This document shows, piece after piece, positions 34,238-45,019 of a stretch of 64,000 bases of DNA. Numbering within the stretch: the first letter of the stretch is position 1; each line of letters opens with the position of its first letter. Made by a program: the position numbers and the translations under genes. Below the pieces are notes generated by a model that worked only from the letters and a program-made list of their open reading frames with translations, did not search any database and was not told the origin of the DNA. Origin of the DNA: Posidonia oceanica (taxonomy: Eukaryota; Streptophyta; Magnoliopsida; Alismatales; Posidoniaceae); assembly GCA_037176725.1 (NCBI GenBank), contig JAZBRS010000020.1, forward strand, positions 98,040,501 to 98,104,500. The letters are read 5' to 3'.

Positions 34238-34904
34238 TAATCAAGTGCAGCCTGACCAAAGCTAATAAATATCCATTTTAAACAATGATTATAGAAAGAT
34301 GTGCTTGCATAAATCTTTCCCATCAAGGTCACCTTGATCAACCAGTCATTCTTACTAACATAATTCAACAAAACTCGATGCTTCTAAATAAGATATTTTT
34401 GCTTCCAAGGGAGAAGAGATTGACACTCAAAAGTTCTTTTAGCCTTTCTTTAGATCCAAAATTAATCATATATAAAATAAACTTAGAATAGAAATTACTA
34501 CTTTGTTTGATTGTGTAAAAATCAAAATAAATATAGAATAGTATCTTCGATTGAAGTCAAAATCACCGACGACATTCATAAATTCAAAAGAGATCGACAT
34601 GAGCAATTGGTCGAGAACTGTTTCTCTACACATTACTAGAAAGTAGCAATATTTGAAGGTCACTCATTGCTTGAGGGGGGATGTAGAAAGAAAAAACTAT
34701 CAAAATGGCAAAAGTGATCTAATTACCTAACAAGTATCTAGGTTAATTGGTATACATTGAGAAATTGAATTATCTTACAATTATTTAAAATTGTGTTGGA
34801 ACGTCATATTTGTAATTTTAGAGGATCTCCTAATATTCGGATTTTGTAATATGCTTTGATTAGATTAAATATTACATTGACTTCCACACAATGCCTTTTC
34901 CAGT
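34238..34904 (+). repeat. Direct duplication unit 1 upstream of the peroxidase gene
   Basis: The unit runs from GTGCAGCCTGACC to TGCCTTTTCCAGTAAAG and is repeated at 34917-36262 with roughly one change in ten to fifteen bases. It has no ORF of note. Together the copies form a tandem duplication of non-coding DNA 1-3 kb upstream of the peroxidase gene. Confidence 0.85.
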
Positions 34905-34916
34905 AAAGGACCATAG

Positions 34917-36262
34917 GTGCAGCCTAACCGTAATAAATATCCATTTTAAATAATGATAATAGAAAAATGTGCTTGCATAAATCTTTACCATCAAGGTCAT
35001 TGACCAGCCAGTCATTCTTATTAACATAATGGAACAATACTCAATACTTCTAAATAAGATATTTCTACTTCCAAGCCAAAAGAGATTGATACTTCTAAAT
35101 TCTTTTAGCCTTTCTTTAGATCCAAAATGAGTCGTAAAATAAACTTAGAATAGGAATTACTTTTTTTAGATATATATTTTGATAATCAAGATAATTATTA
35201 TTAATTTACATATTTTTCACTTATTTTAACACTTTTTCTATTTTTCAATCAAATCAGAATTTCTCTCTAGACACAGTTATTCACATGACTTTTAAGAAAA
35301 TCATTTCCAAATAAAATAACAATATTATCAGAATACTAATACCACTTTTCATTTATTCATACTTTTCACTTATTACTAAAGAGGCGCTTAATTAATGCCT
35401 CCTCATGTAATTCACAAATATTGTCATGAGACAAGTGGCAGCATTCGATAAGAAAGCTGATGGATAAAGGAAAAGTTCTTGAATCTAAAGTATTATGTTT
35501 ATCTCTTCGCCTAAGGTTGGAGAATGTTTATCGGTTCCAGAATCTCAAGATGTTGACTAATATGAAAAGTGATGGGGAGATGTGCATTGATGGTGCTACC
35601 TCATCTCCTCCCCTCGTAATTAGTTAGAACTTGTTTTTGCTGATAGGGGGATAGAGTTGCCTAGTTGCCTTGTTCTTTTGGAACTCAAAAAACAAAGTTA
35701 TGGAGTATTGACATTTGGTTAGGAACTGAGAGTAGTTGGCTAGATAAGAGAGATTTAAAAAGGTTGAATAACCTATAGGTGTTCACTTGCATAAAATAGG
35801 GGGTCGGTAAAGATTGACCAAGCTGTAGTGTCCTACTGATTTTGTTAATAGGTGCTCGTAACAATAAAAGAAATGTCTAATTGAGTATTTAATTGACCGA
35901 ATATATCTTCAACTGAAGTCAAAACACCAGCGATGACATTTAAAGATTCAAAAGAGATCAACATGAGCAATTGGTCGAAAACTGTTTATCTTCATATTAC
36001 TGGAAAGTAGTAATATTTAAAGATCACTTATTGGTTGAAGGAGGATTGTTTATCAAAATGACACAAGTGATATAATTACCTATCGAGTATCTAGGTTAAT
36101 TGGTATACATTGAGAAATTGGATTACCTTACAATTATTTAAAATTGTGTTGGAACGTCATATTTGTAATTTCGGAGGTTCTCCTAATAGTCAGATTTTGC
36201 AATATGCTTTGATTAGATTAAATATTACATTGACTTCCCCACGGTGCCATTTCCAGTCAAAG
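34917..36262 (+). repeat. Direct duplication unit 2, enlarged by a 0.74-kb insertion
   Basis: The first part (34917-35162) and last part (about 35905-36262) match unit 1. About 35163-35904 is extra and breaks the match near AATAGGAATTACT. The extra DNA is AT-rich and shows no clear terminal repeats or target duplication. Confidence 0.8.
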
Positions 36263-37127
36263 AGATTCCCTTTACACGTACAAAAAGTATGATGGAAATT
36301 TTCAGCTCGGAAGGCAAAAAGTGAGAGAAAATCATATAAGAGAGAGACATAAATATTTGTGTATTTTTTTCTCTGCAAGCTTATTTGTTTGTTGATAGAC
36401 ATAATTCTATGGGTGTCGGCTTGTCATATCCACGACTGAGTTTATAAATGATTATTTACGTGTTCCACAAATACCATGTTGCAAGAGAAATTCCACTATT
36501 AACATTCGAACAAATCACTCACAAATGTCATTTTAATTTTATTTCAAATCACACATCCAAAAAACACCAGTGGTGCAATCAGAGAAGTGGCAGATGGCTA
36601 TACTAGAGCGGAGATAAATGAATATTTTTTTCTATAGTATGACGACTTTATTAGAAGACTGAGATGATAATTTTAAGTAACAGGTCAGATGTATATAAGC
36701 AAATATGTACGATCCAGCCACATACATAGAGCACGATACGCAATTGCTTGCGAAGGCTGTGTCTGGAATATTTCCTAGCAACAAGCCCTGTATTATCATG
36801 AACAATAACAGTATGCTGGGGGAAACTTTTCGCTACTACGTTGTTTTTTTTTTTTTTTTTTGTTTGCAAACGACAAGCAGTACTACGTTGTTATTTTTTT
36901 GTTTACTTGATAATGGTACGTATACTTAAATCCGTTTACCAGAAGATTCCTCCATCAAATCAATGCTGCCTCTTGTTCTTGTTTATTATGAGTCGTACAT
37001 TACCAACTCCGTTGCGCCTGCTACAAATCGTATCTATCAAAATGCTTTCCTCTGAAAAAATAAAAAAAGATGGTAATGCGTGACACGACACGATACAGGT
37101 TTTTTGGAAATTAAGATACCCCACGTC
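36263..37127. promoter_or_regulatory. Peroxidase upstream region
   Basis: The region is AT-rich, with a run of about 18 T at 36844-36860. No ORF shows homology. It lies between the duplicated block and the TATA box, so it is likely to hold the proximal promoter, but I cannot name specific control sites. Confidence 0.35.
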
Positions 37128-37135
37128 TATAAATA
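37128..37135 (+). promoter_or_regulatory. Peroxidase TATA box
   Basis: TATAAATA lies 87 bp upstream of the chosen start codon, after a CACGTC element. The spacing fits a plant leader of about 50 bases. Confidence 0.7.
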
Positions 37136-37214
37136 CCAAGCAAAGCGATTGCTTTGATAGAAACTCAAGGAGCATTGCAATAGAGTGATCATCAAGCTAG
37201 CTTTTAAGGGAGAG

Positions 37215-39738
37215 ATGGGTCCAAGAGGAAAGGCGTTACTGGCTCTTCTGTTGTGTACGTGCTTGTTTGTGGAGTTAAATGCTCAACTTGAGGTAGGCTA
37301 TTACAAGAAGAAGTGTCCCAAAGCTGAGTACATTGTGAGAAAGGTTGTCAAGAAGGCACTCGAGTATGACAATGGTTTAGGTGCTACTTTTGTGAGGATG
37401 CAATTCCATGACTGCTTTGTTAGGGTAAGTTTTTATGCAATGGACTTTTCTTGTTTTTTTCTCTAAGGGAGCGTGAATGGTGTGGAAATAGAAGGAAAAT
37501 ATATCCCATGGTCCAAGGAAATCTATTTTTTATTGAAATCATAGGATTTTATTTTAATAATTATCAATTTTCTAGTGTTTGTGCAAGTTATGAAAAAAGA
37601 TTTCTTTCCAAGGGATACACAAACACTAGGAAAATCTTTGGTAAAAGAAAAAACTTTTAGTTTTTTTAATTCAAAAGTTCTGCATCTATTAAGATTCAAA
37701 TTTGCAATCTTGTTTCTAAGTAATAGTCACGTGCTGAATGAGTTACGTTTTGTTTGGTAAAAAAAATTTATGTAAAGTTATTATCACTAGCTGCTGTAGC
37801 ATAGGTGGTGATCTGTGCAGTGGATTCGTAATCCTATGAATTCGAACTCAGGTAAACATAGTGGAGGCAAATGCTTTAATCAATAATTTTTTTGACCATA
37901 TATATCACATTCTTAGCTAACATCCCATATCATTACTTCTAGGGTTGTGATGCATCCATCCTCCTTGATTCTACTCCAACAAACACAGCAGAAAAGGACT
38001 CCCCCATCAACAACCCAAGTATTGAAGGTTATGACGTGATCGACAAAATCAAGTCCAAAATTGAAGCCAAATGCAAAGGAGTAGTTTCATGTGCTGATAT
38101 AATCACGTTTGCTACAAGAGAAAGTGTTTATCTGGTGCGTGGACTAGACTAGTTATTATATATATATATATACACACACACACATATATATATACATACA
38201 TATATAACCATTGGATTTCTTAATCTATGATCTAATTTAATAAACTATTAAAAAAATTGTGGTGACCATATCAATCCAAATATTCACCTCCAACCACTCT
38301 CCTCCCACGTGGTCTCCCTTATCCCACCTCCAACCAACCTCCCCACGTAGTCCCTCTTACTCTAAAATTCAGTGTCTATATAAAATTTTAGTGCCTGCAT
38401 ATATTCAAATATCTTATATTAAAATTCAGTATCCGTATAAAAATTCAATATCTGCACAAAATTTCAGTGTTTGCATATATCCAATATTTTCTACTAAAAT
38501 TCAGTATCCGTACAAAAATTCAGTGTCTACACAAAATTTCAGTGTATGCACAAAATTTCAGTGTTTGCATATATCCAATATTTTCTACTAAAATTCAGTA
38601 TCCGTAAAAAAATTCAGTGTCTGCACTTTTTTAAAAAAAGTTCATGGCTCTCTCTCCCAATTTTTCAAAAAAAAAAACTAATGTTTATTGATAATGTGTT
38701 CACACTTAAAGAATAATTATGTTCACGCCAATAATTGTGTTCACACTTAAAGAATAATTGTATTTACAACTATAGAATCATTGTATTCACACTAGTAATG
38801 ACCATAGAGTTAAGATCACTACTTCATATAAACACCACATCTAGTTGCCTTCAATATAAATCCAACACAATACTACATTACAAGATCTTTATCAAATGTT
38901 CAAATATACTTGTCCTTAAATTACAAGAATGTTCTCATCTGAACATTTTCCTACACACATACATATATATATATATATATACATATATATATAAATTCAC
39001 GTGAATTGGTTTTTCGATCCCAAACTAGCTAGACCTGTCAATAATACATTGCTATCTTCCTTGTCGACCATATGTGTAGGCTGGTGGACTATTCTATGAA
39101 GTTCCTTCAGGAAGAAAAGATGGAAAGGTATCGAAGGCATCAGAAACTTTCGAGAACCTACCTCCTCCAACCCTAAACCTATCCAACCTGACAAGTTCTT
39201 TTGCCAAGAAGGGGTTGACACAAGAAGATTTGATCATACTCTCAGGTGATGATTAAGTATGATTGCATGTCCATCTCTCTAAGACAATATGGATTCCCTA
39301 GTTCTATGTTGTTGGCTTAATTTGTTCCATCCAACAGGGGCACACACATTTGGGAAGTCGAACTGCACTGCCTTCGCAAGTAGACTGCACAACTTCAGCG
39401 AAGAGGTGAAGACGGACCCCAGCCTGGACCCTTCGTTCGCCAAGAAGCTTAAGAAGGTTTGTCCCGCCGGCGCGACGACAACAACCAAGTTAGACCACAT
39501 CACGCCGGACAAGTTCGATTCCCAGTACTACAAGAACATCCTGTCCCACCGCGTCCTCTTCACGTCCGATCAGACGTTGCTGTCGACAAGCAAAGCAGCC
39601 AAGCAAGTGGAGAAGTACGCCAGCGACAACACGCTGTTCAACAAGGATTTCGCAGAAGCGATGGTGAAGATGAGCAAAATTGATGTGCTCACCGGGAAAG
39701 AAGGAGAAGTACGTCTCGATTGCAGGGTTGTCAACTGA
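37215..39738 (+). CDS. Class III secretory plant peroxidase, four exons
   Basis: Exons are 37215-37424, 37943-38134, 39080-39245 and 39338-39738, all with GT/AG borders in phase, giving 322 residues, the normal family length. The start MGPRGKALLALLLC opens a signal peptide ending near LNA|QLEVG; the upstream in-frame extension lacks the signal layout. Motifs are the distal site RMQFHDCFVRGCDAS (Arg and His catalysis), SCADI, PSGRKDGKVS, and the proximal heme His in LSGAHTFGKSNC. Eight cysteines fit the four conserved disulfides. The enzyme oxidises phenolics with H2O2 in the cell wall or vacuole. Intron positions are those typical of the family. The usual GGP before the substrate-channel segment is GGL here. 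No break was seen. Confidence 0.93.
38135..39079 (+). repeat. Peroxidase intron 2 with microsatellites and CAGTGT minisatellite
   Basis: The intron holds a TA/CA microsatellite (38157-38210) and a second TA run (38960-38995). Between 38360 and 38630 the words AAAATTCAGTGTCTGCA, AAAATTTCAGTGTTTGC and ATATCCAATATTTTCTACT recur several times in a loose minisatellite. The ORF over it (38259-38591) is a repeat artefact. Confidence 0.75.
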
Positions 39739-39784
39739 GGGTTGCTGCATATCCCATCGATTGTAATTTTCTTGCGGTTTCATA

Positions 39785-39790
39785 AATAAA
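39785..39790 (+). terminator. Peroxidase polyadenylation signal
   Basis: AATAAA lies 47 bp past the stop codon, in a run CATAAATAAATTACC. A plant 3' end would follow within about 30 bases. Confidence 0.55.
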
Positions 39791-42603
39791 TTACCATTTG
39801 GTTGCCTGCTCCAGTATTAACTTTAGGATCGTCTACGGAATTTTTTGTTTTGCCAATCACCCACCAAGCCAAAACCGACGTCTCACCTTTCTCGTTAAGA
39901 TGGGATTCTATGGAGAAAGCTTTAGAAGAAAGGTCATTTTTAAATCCTAATTGGATATGGCAACAAAACCAATATCTGGGCACTCGAACATGGACATCGA
40001 ATATCCTTGTTCCTTCTCTATCTATCTACCCATATTAAGGGAACACCCCATCATTATGGAACCGCCTTTAAGATGGATCACCTAAAGTACCTAGCTATGC
40101 TCATCTATTAATTTCAAAAAAAAAAAAAACAAATCCTAGAAAGGATAAAATCAGTAATTACATGAACGTTATGGTCAAATAAAGACTTCAACCACTACAG
40201 AATGTTTGCATATATGTTAGAAGAATACATCCAAAATATTTATTATGTTATCATCAATTTGAATAAATATTTATTAAAATATTATATAAATTTATTTATA
40301 AATTAAAAAACATGTCCATAGTTGGTTTTTCTGTTCAATTGATCATGTATTCACTTGTCATTTGATTCTTATTTTATACATGTCTCGTTATCATTTCAAA
40401 ACATGTTCATGTTGTATCCGTATTCAAAGACTGGTCTATAAGTTGTTTATTATTATATTGACATTTCATCGGATTTACAATTGTATTAGACTTTATTAAT
40501 ATTCATTGTCGCATAGTTCTAAAATTTATCTCTATGCTATTTCATCTTTATTCAATATTCAGACACACATCTTTTATCTTATTTTTTTCAATTATTGTAC
40601 TTTTCAATATTTATATTCAACATACATCTATGTTCGTATTCAAGAAATTGAAAACAAATACGAATAGGAGCCTTGTTCATAAACACAATCGTACACAATT
40701 TATCTTAACCTTTAGTTGCGAGACTTACGACGTCATATCATTTTTCATAATATCATTTAAGGATTGGGATGAATTGTACACGATTTTGTGTAGGATTGTA
40801 TATATACAAAACCTTTTACATATTACATACGGTGTAATAGAAATGGTACATCCTATCTTACAGTGCAGGATCGTATGCATTGCAGTAGTACCAACCCACA
40901 AGGGATGCAGCACTATTAGGAGCAAGAGCTTTTTATTCCCATATTGGTAACTCATTCGGGTTCATGAACAGCTTGTTAAAAGAAGAAAAATATGATCCAA
41001 GTCAAGAGTTTACTCTCATTAGCATAAATGTTTAGACCACCCAATAATCAGCTTAAACATCTTTAAGAGGAAAACTTTTGGATGCAGTTTGATCACATCT
41101 TTCTTGTCCATACGCTCCTTGTTCGTGAATTGGATTGATTTCTATTGCCTATGTTGAAACCAACGGCACTAGCATCAATTCTTCTCTGATCTTTACTCTT
41201 TCAATGTCAGTCTTTTTCAATGGCAACATTAATTCTACTATACATTGATGCTAAAGCTTATTGTAACATATACTCTACATCGATATACATGTTTCACTAT
41301 CATTATCTTCTAGTATTCACACTTTTACACAAGAATATTCATGTTTCATACAAATAGTATTCACTCTCTTACATTGGACAATTTATTGTTTTAGACTAAT
41401 AGAACTCAGTCAATTATGAAATAATATTCAGAGTCACATTCACATACTTACGTGTTTCAATATCATTATCTTCTAGTATTCACACTTTTACGCAAGAATA
41501 TTCATGTTTCATACAAATAGTATTCACTCTCTTACATTGGAAAATTTATTGTTTTAGACTAATAGAACTCAGTCAAATATGAAATAATATCGAGTCACAT
41601 TCACATACTCTTCCTAGAATATGGAGAAGTACTTAGTTAATTCTGAATAAATACGCATTCAATACCAAAATAGTATCCATACACACTCATATATATACCA
41701 TTTACATACAAACATTTATAATATTCATATTCTAGAATAGGAGGGTGATAAAGATGGTGATGGACGGCGATGACGAAAATGGTGGGAGGGCGAAGATGGT
41801 AGTGTTGGACTGGTAAAAGTTGATGGCAAGTAGTGTGCGATAGCGACAACGACGATTGAGATGGTGGTAGATGGCAATGACAATGGCAGGGCAACACGTT
41901 GGTGTGAGGCAGTGACAGGACGACGCATTGGTGTGTAGTGGTAGTGCATAGTGGTTTTTAAAGAGAGAGAAACAAGGAGACAAGAAGAGGAGGGTAGTGG
42001 GGATGACGTAGTGATGGTGGTGTTGGCAACAAGGTGGCGTGAGGAGGGTGGTGAGGTAGCATGAGGAAGGGCGACTAAGAGGATGCAATGGTGGTTGGAG
42101 AGAGAGAAACAGGCAAAGAGATAGAGGAAGATAGCGTGACAATGTAATGGTTGTAGTGGAGGCGATGGGGTGACACGAGGAGGGCAATGAGGCGATTGAG
42201 GACAAAGTACTAGTAGCAGATGATGGAGGGTAGTGACAACAAAGGAACGAGAAAGAGAGAGAGGAGAGAGAGAGAGAGGAGGTGTAGCGATTATATCTAT
42301 GAGAGAGAAAGAGAGATTTGAGGGTTAGAGAGATAGATAGACATGATTTTATGTCAATTGTCAGTTACAAAATCTAATGTCATAGGAACAAAGCTGTTTT
42401 AGTTTGAATTTTGTTGTTTTGAGTGGTTTTAATCTAAACCATCTAAATGAAGACCTCCGATACGATCCTAGTTTGAAGCGCACTGTATTATCCATAGGCT
42501 TCATTTGGAACTGTGGGCTTTTCATCTAACAATTCATAAATGGACCCAATAATTTGAGAACTAACAATATAAAATGCATGGAGGGAAATGTCTCTTTTTC
42601 CAG
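39791..42603. other. Peroxidase-MED33 interval, no gene recognised
   Basis: The DNA is AT-rich to 41720, then GGTG/GA-rich (41730-42310) with a (GA)n microsatellite at 42252-42282. Minus-strand proline-, serine- and histidine-rich ORFs (41637-42205) come from that composition. I looked for MED33 N-terminal exons here and saw none. Confidence 0.5.
41291..41613 (+). repeat. 163-bp tandem duplication
   Basis: Copies at 41291-41453 and 41454-41613 share nearly every base (GTTTCAcTATCATTATCTTC start, CTTACATTGGA and AGAACTCAGTCAA inside). A few substitutions and a 3-bp deletion distinguish them. Non-coding. Confidence 0.85.
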
Positions 42604-43600
42604 AAGGCATGGATTAGTTTCTTCACATCAGCTATTGGCACAGTTTAGCGGCCTTTTATCTCCTCCACCATCCGTAGTACGATCAGCCAACAGTGCTGCT
42701 ACAAAAGCTGCAGTCTTTATTTCTAACTTCAAGAAGGGAAATGACAATTTTGATGGCATTACCTAGGGGTGTACATGGGTCTGGGTTGACCCGAAAATCA
42801 AACCAACCCGACCCGTGTGGGTTGGGTTGGGTTGGGTTGGGTTTTTTTTATCATAGGTTGGGTATGGATTTGAAAATCCTAAACCCGAACTTTCTGGGTT
42901 GGGTATGGGTTCTAGGCATGGGTTACCCAAACCGACCCGACCCGAACCGAACCGAATCTGAAGGAATAAATATATAATATTAATTATTTATATTTATAAA
43001 TACATATTATATGTATAATGAAGAAATATTAAGAGAGCAAAAATGATACTTAATCAACAGATATTGGGAGAAATAAAGTCAAATACAGATAACTTATTCA
43101 CTTTTAGCAATAGTGCTCATGCTTGACCCACATATTCATATTACACACGCACTGCTGCTACATAGTTAATAGTGGCAAGTTGTAGGAAAACATGCACACA
43201 AAGAAAAAACCATATTAACAAAGAATCGGAGATAACTTTTCTGTAGTGGCTACTATAATGTATTACATTTTGTAGTGATCTTTGCATTAAGTTGTAAGTC
43301 ATTTATTTTATCCAAAGGCCGTTCCGGGAGTAATCAAATTTTCTTGTAATTAAAGATTAATGAATGGCCAATAGGTGTAAAATTCATGCGCTATAAAATC
43401 TGAGAATCGACCCGACCTGACCCAACCCGAAGTTTGTAGGTCGGGTTGGATTGGGTTTGGACTGGGTATGGGTTGGACATGGATCTAAAATTATCCAACC
43501 TAAACAATATGGATTGGGTCGTGGGTTCACCCTTAACCCGACCCAACCCGACCCACGTACACCCCTAGCATTACCCATAGTGACAATTCTATAAAAGCAA
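42604..43600 (+). pseudogene. MED33: MED33 exon interrupted by a hAT MITE
   Basis: After acceptor TTTTTCCAG the frame reads RHGLVSSHQLLAQFSGLL, then SPPPSVVRSANSAATKAA, typical MED33 sequence. At 42763 the frame meets the MITE and a stop codon, the first bases of the element. Past the element and one target-duplication copy, the same frame goes on from 43576 (HSDNSIKA) to a donor GTGCGT at 43601. The trailing base joins in phase with the next exon (TTGGAAACATG). The exon was thus whole before the insertion. Confidence 0.8.
42764..43567 (+). mobile_element. hAT-type non-autonomous element in the MED33 exon
   Basis: The 804-bp element has ends TAGGGGTGTACATGGGT and ACCCACGTACACCCCTA, nearly perfect inverted repeats. 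An 8-bp target duplication GCATTACC lies at 42756-42763 and 43568-43575. Subterminal regions are packed with GGGTTGGGT and ACCCGACCC words in inverted arrangement. The centre is AT-rich without a transposase. The 8-bp duplication and TAGGGGTG ends are hAT features. Confidence 0.9.
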
Positions 43601-43778
43601 GTGCGTAGTATAGTATTTCTAACTTCAATTTTCTTTCATAGAACAAAGTGCCAGTGATCAATTGCTGTCTTTAGAAAAAAAAAAGGGATATTGAATTGGA
43701 TGTGTCAAAAATTTTCTTAGCAAGCAACTCTAAATGGAAAATCATATAGTATTTCTGTTTTTCTATTTGTGCTAGTAG

Positions 43779-44005
43779 TTGGAAACATGCTCCATCTAAT
43801 AGTTGAAGCTTGCATTGCAAGAAAGCTGATTGACACGTCTACTTATTTTTGGCCTGGATGTGTGGTCATAGCATCAACATCATCAAGGGATTCAATGTCA
43901 GTTCAAGAATCTTCATGGTCAGCCTTCATGGAAGGATCACAACTAAGTGGTTCCTTGAAGAATTCTCTTATGACAACTCCTGCTTCTAGGTACTCCACTT
44001 GTCTT
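43779..44005 (+). CDS. MED33: MED33 exon (LIVEACIARKLIDTS)
   Basis: The exon follows acceptor GTGCTAGTAG and encodes GNMLHLIVEACIARKLID followed by TSTYFWPGCV, a strongly conserved MED33 segment, then SSWSAFMEGSQLSGSL. The end is less sure. Homologues continue TPASSLAE before the next exon; here TTPAS is followed by RYSTCL and a phase-0 donor GTAGGA at 44006. The missing SLAE suggests a small loss or a changed splice site. Confidence 0.75.
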
Positions 44006-44708
44006 GTAGGAAGGATGTTTTCACTAGTTATGTGTAGTAATCTTGAAATTCTGATCGTCCATGCACGATGCCAAAGTTCGCGTGCATCGATTAAAATAGG
44101 CTTACTATATGCGGTAGGATCCAAGGGAAGAAACTTGACTCGGAAATGCTGGCAAAAAGAAGAAAAAGAAATGATAAGACAAATCGGAGTCGCCACCAGG
44201 TCTATTAAATTGGGAGACAGGGAAAACCGAGGGTAAGCCATGAAAAGACATGCAAAACCGGATGCAAAGAGACGCGATGCAATACAATGCGATGCTATGC
44301 AATACTATGCTATGACTTGTGCCTAGGATGAAGGAAAGGTCATTGCGGGCCAAGAGAAAGGGCAAGGACTCCTGTTACACATGGAGAAGGTGTTAGGCAC
44401 CCCCGATACGTCCGAGAGTCGGTCTTTCTTAGGCAATCTCGCTCGCTAATGTAGGAAGATGCTTGCCTAATGCTTAAATGCAATGAATGTCTGATTGCTA
44501 TGCATGGGAAATAAACGTGCTATCTATGTGCTCAGCAGCGCTGCTAGTGTTCCGAATTGAACGAACCCTGGTTCGTGAGAACTCCCAGGCAGTAAGCATC
44601 ATAGCCTTAATGCAAATGCAGGTGATAAAACAAAACTGCGGGAAAACCAGGCAATGCAAGTGACATGCAAGGGATAAACCAAAGCGGGCGTAGAAAACAG
44701 TGCGAGTG

Positions 44709-44822
44709 CGGAAAATGATGCAAAGGCACGGAAATCGATGCAAGCGTGGAAAACGATGCAAAGGCATAGAAATCGATGCAAGCGCGGAAAACGATGCAAG
44801 AGCGCGGGAAACAATGCGAGTG
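44709..44822 (+). repeat. 38-bp tandem repeat in family C copy 2
   Basis: Three units of GGAAAAYGATGCAAAGGCAY plus GGAAATCGATGCAAGCG. The third unit is more diverged. The position corresponds to the 91-bp array of copy 1, so this part of the family seems prone to repeat expansion. Confidence 0.8.
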
Positions 44823-45019
44823 AGCAATATGCAAAAGGGAAAGCAAAAGCGAATTCGGGGCGAAAACCACGAGAAAGTGTGCAAGGCGAGGTGCCAAACC
44901 AAAACAGGGGTCAGGTAGCAGGCATGGGGGTAGCAGTACGTGCAAGAAGCAATAAAACACGAAAATCGACGAGCGAAACCAAATCGGTGTGTTAAAACGA
45001 CATTCAGCCATCTGTAAGT

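Noticed and set aside
41637..42205. Minus-strand ORFs rich in His, Pro, Ser and Leu
   Set aside because: Low-complexity GGTG/GA DNA gives open frames by chance, and no domain is seen.
39791..42603. MED33 N-terminal exons upstream of 42604
   Set aside because: Read in all frames by eye, nothing resembling MED33 was found.
44006..44236. Extension of the MED33 exon reading frame past 44005
   Set aside because: The open frame runs into family C copy 2 at 44033, and the residues have no MED33 similarity.
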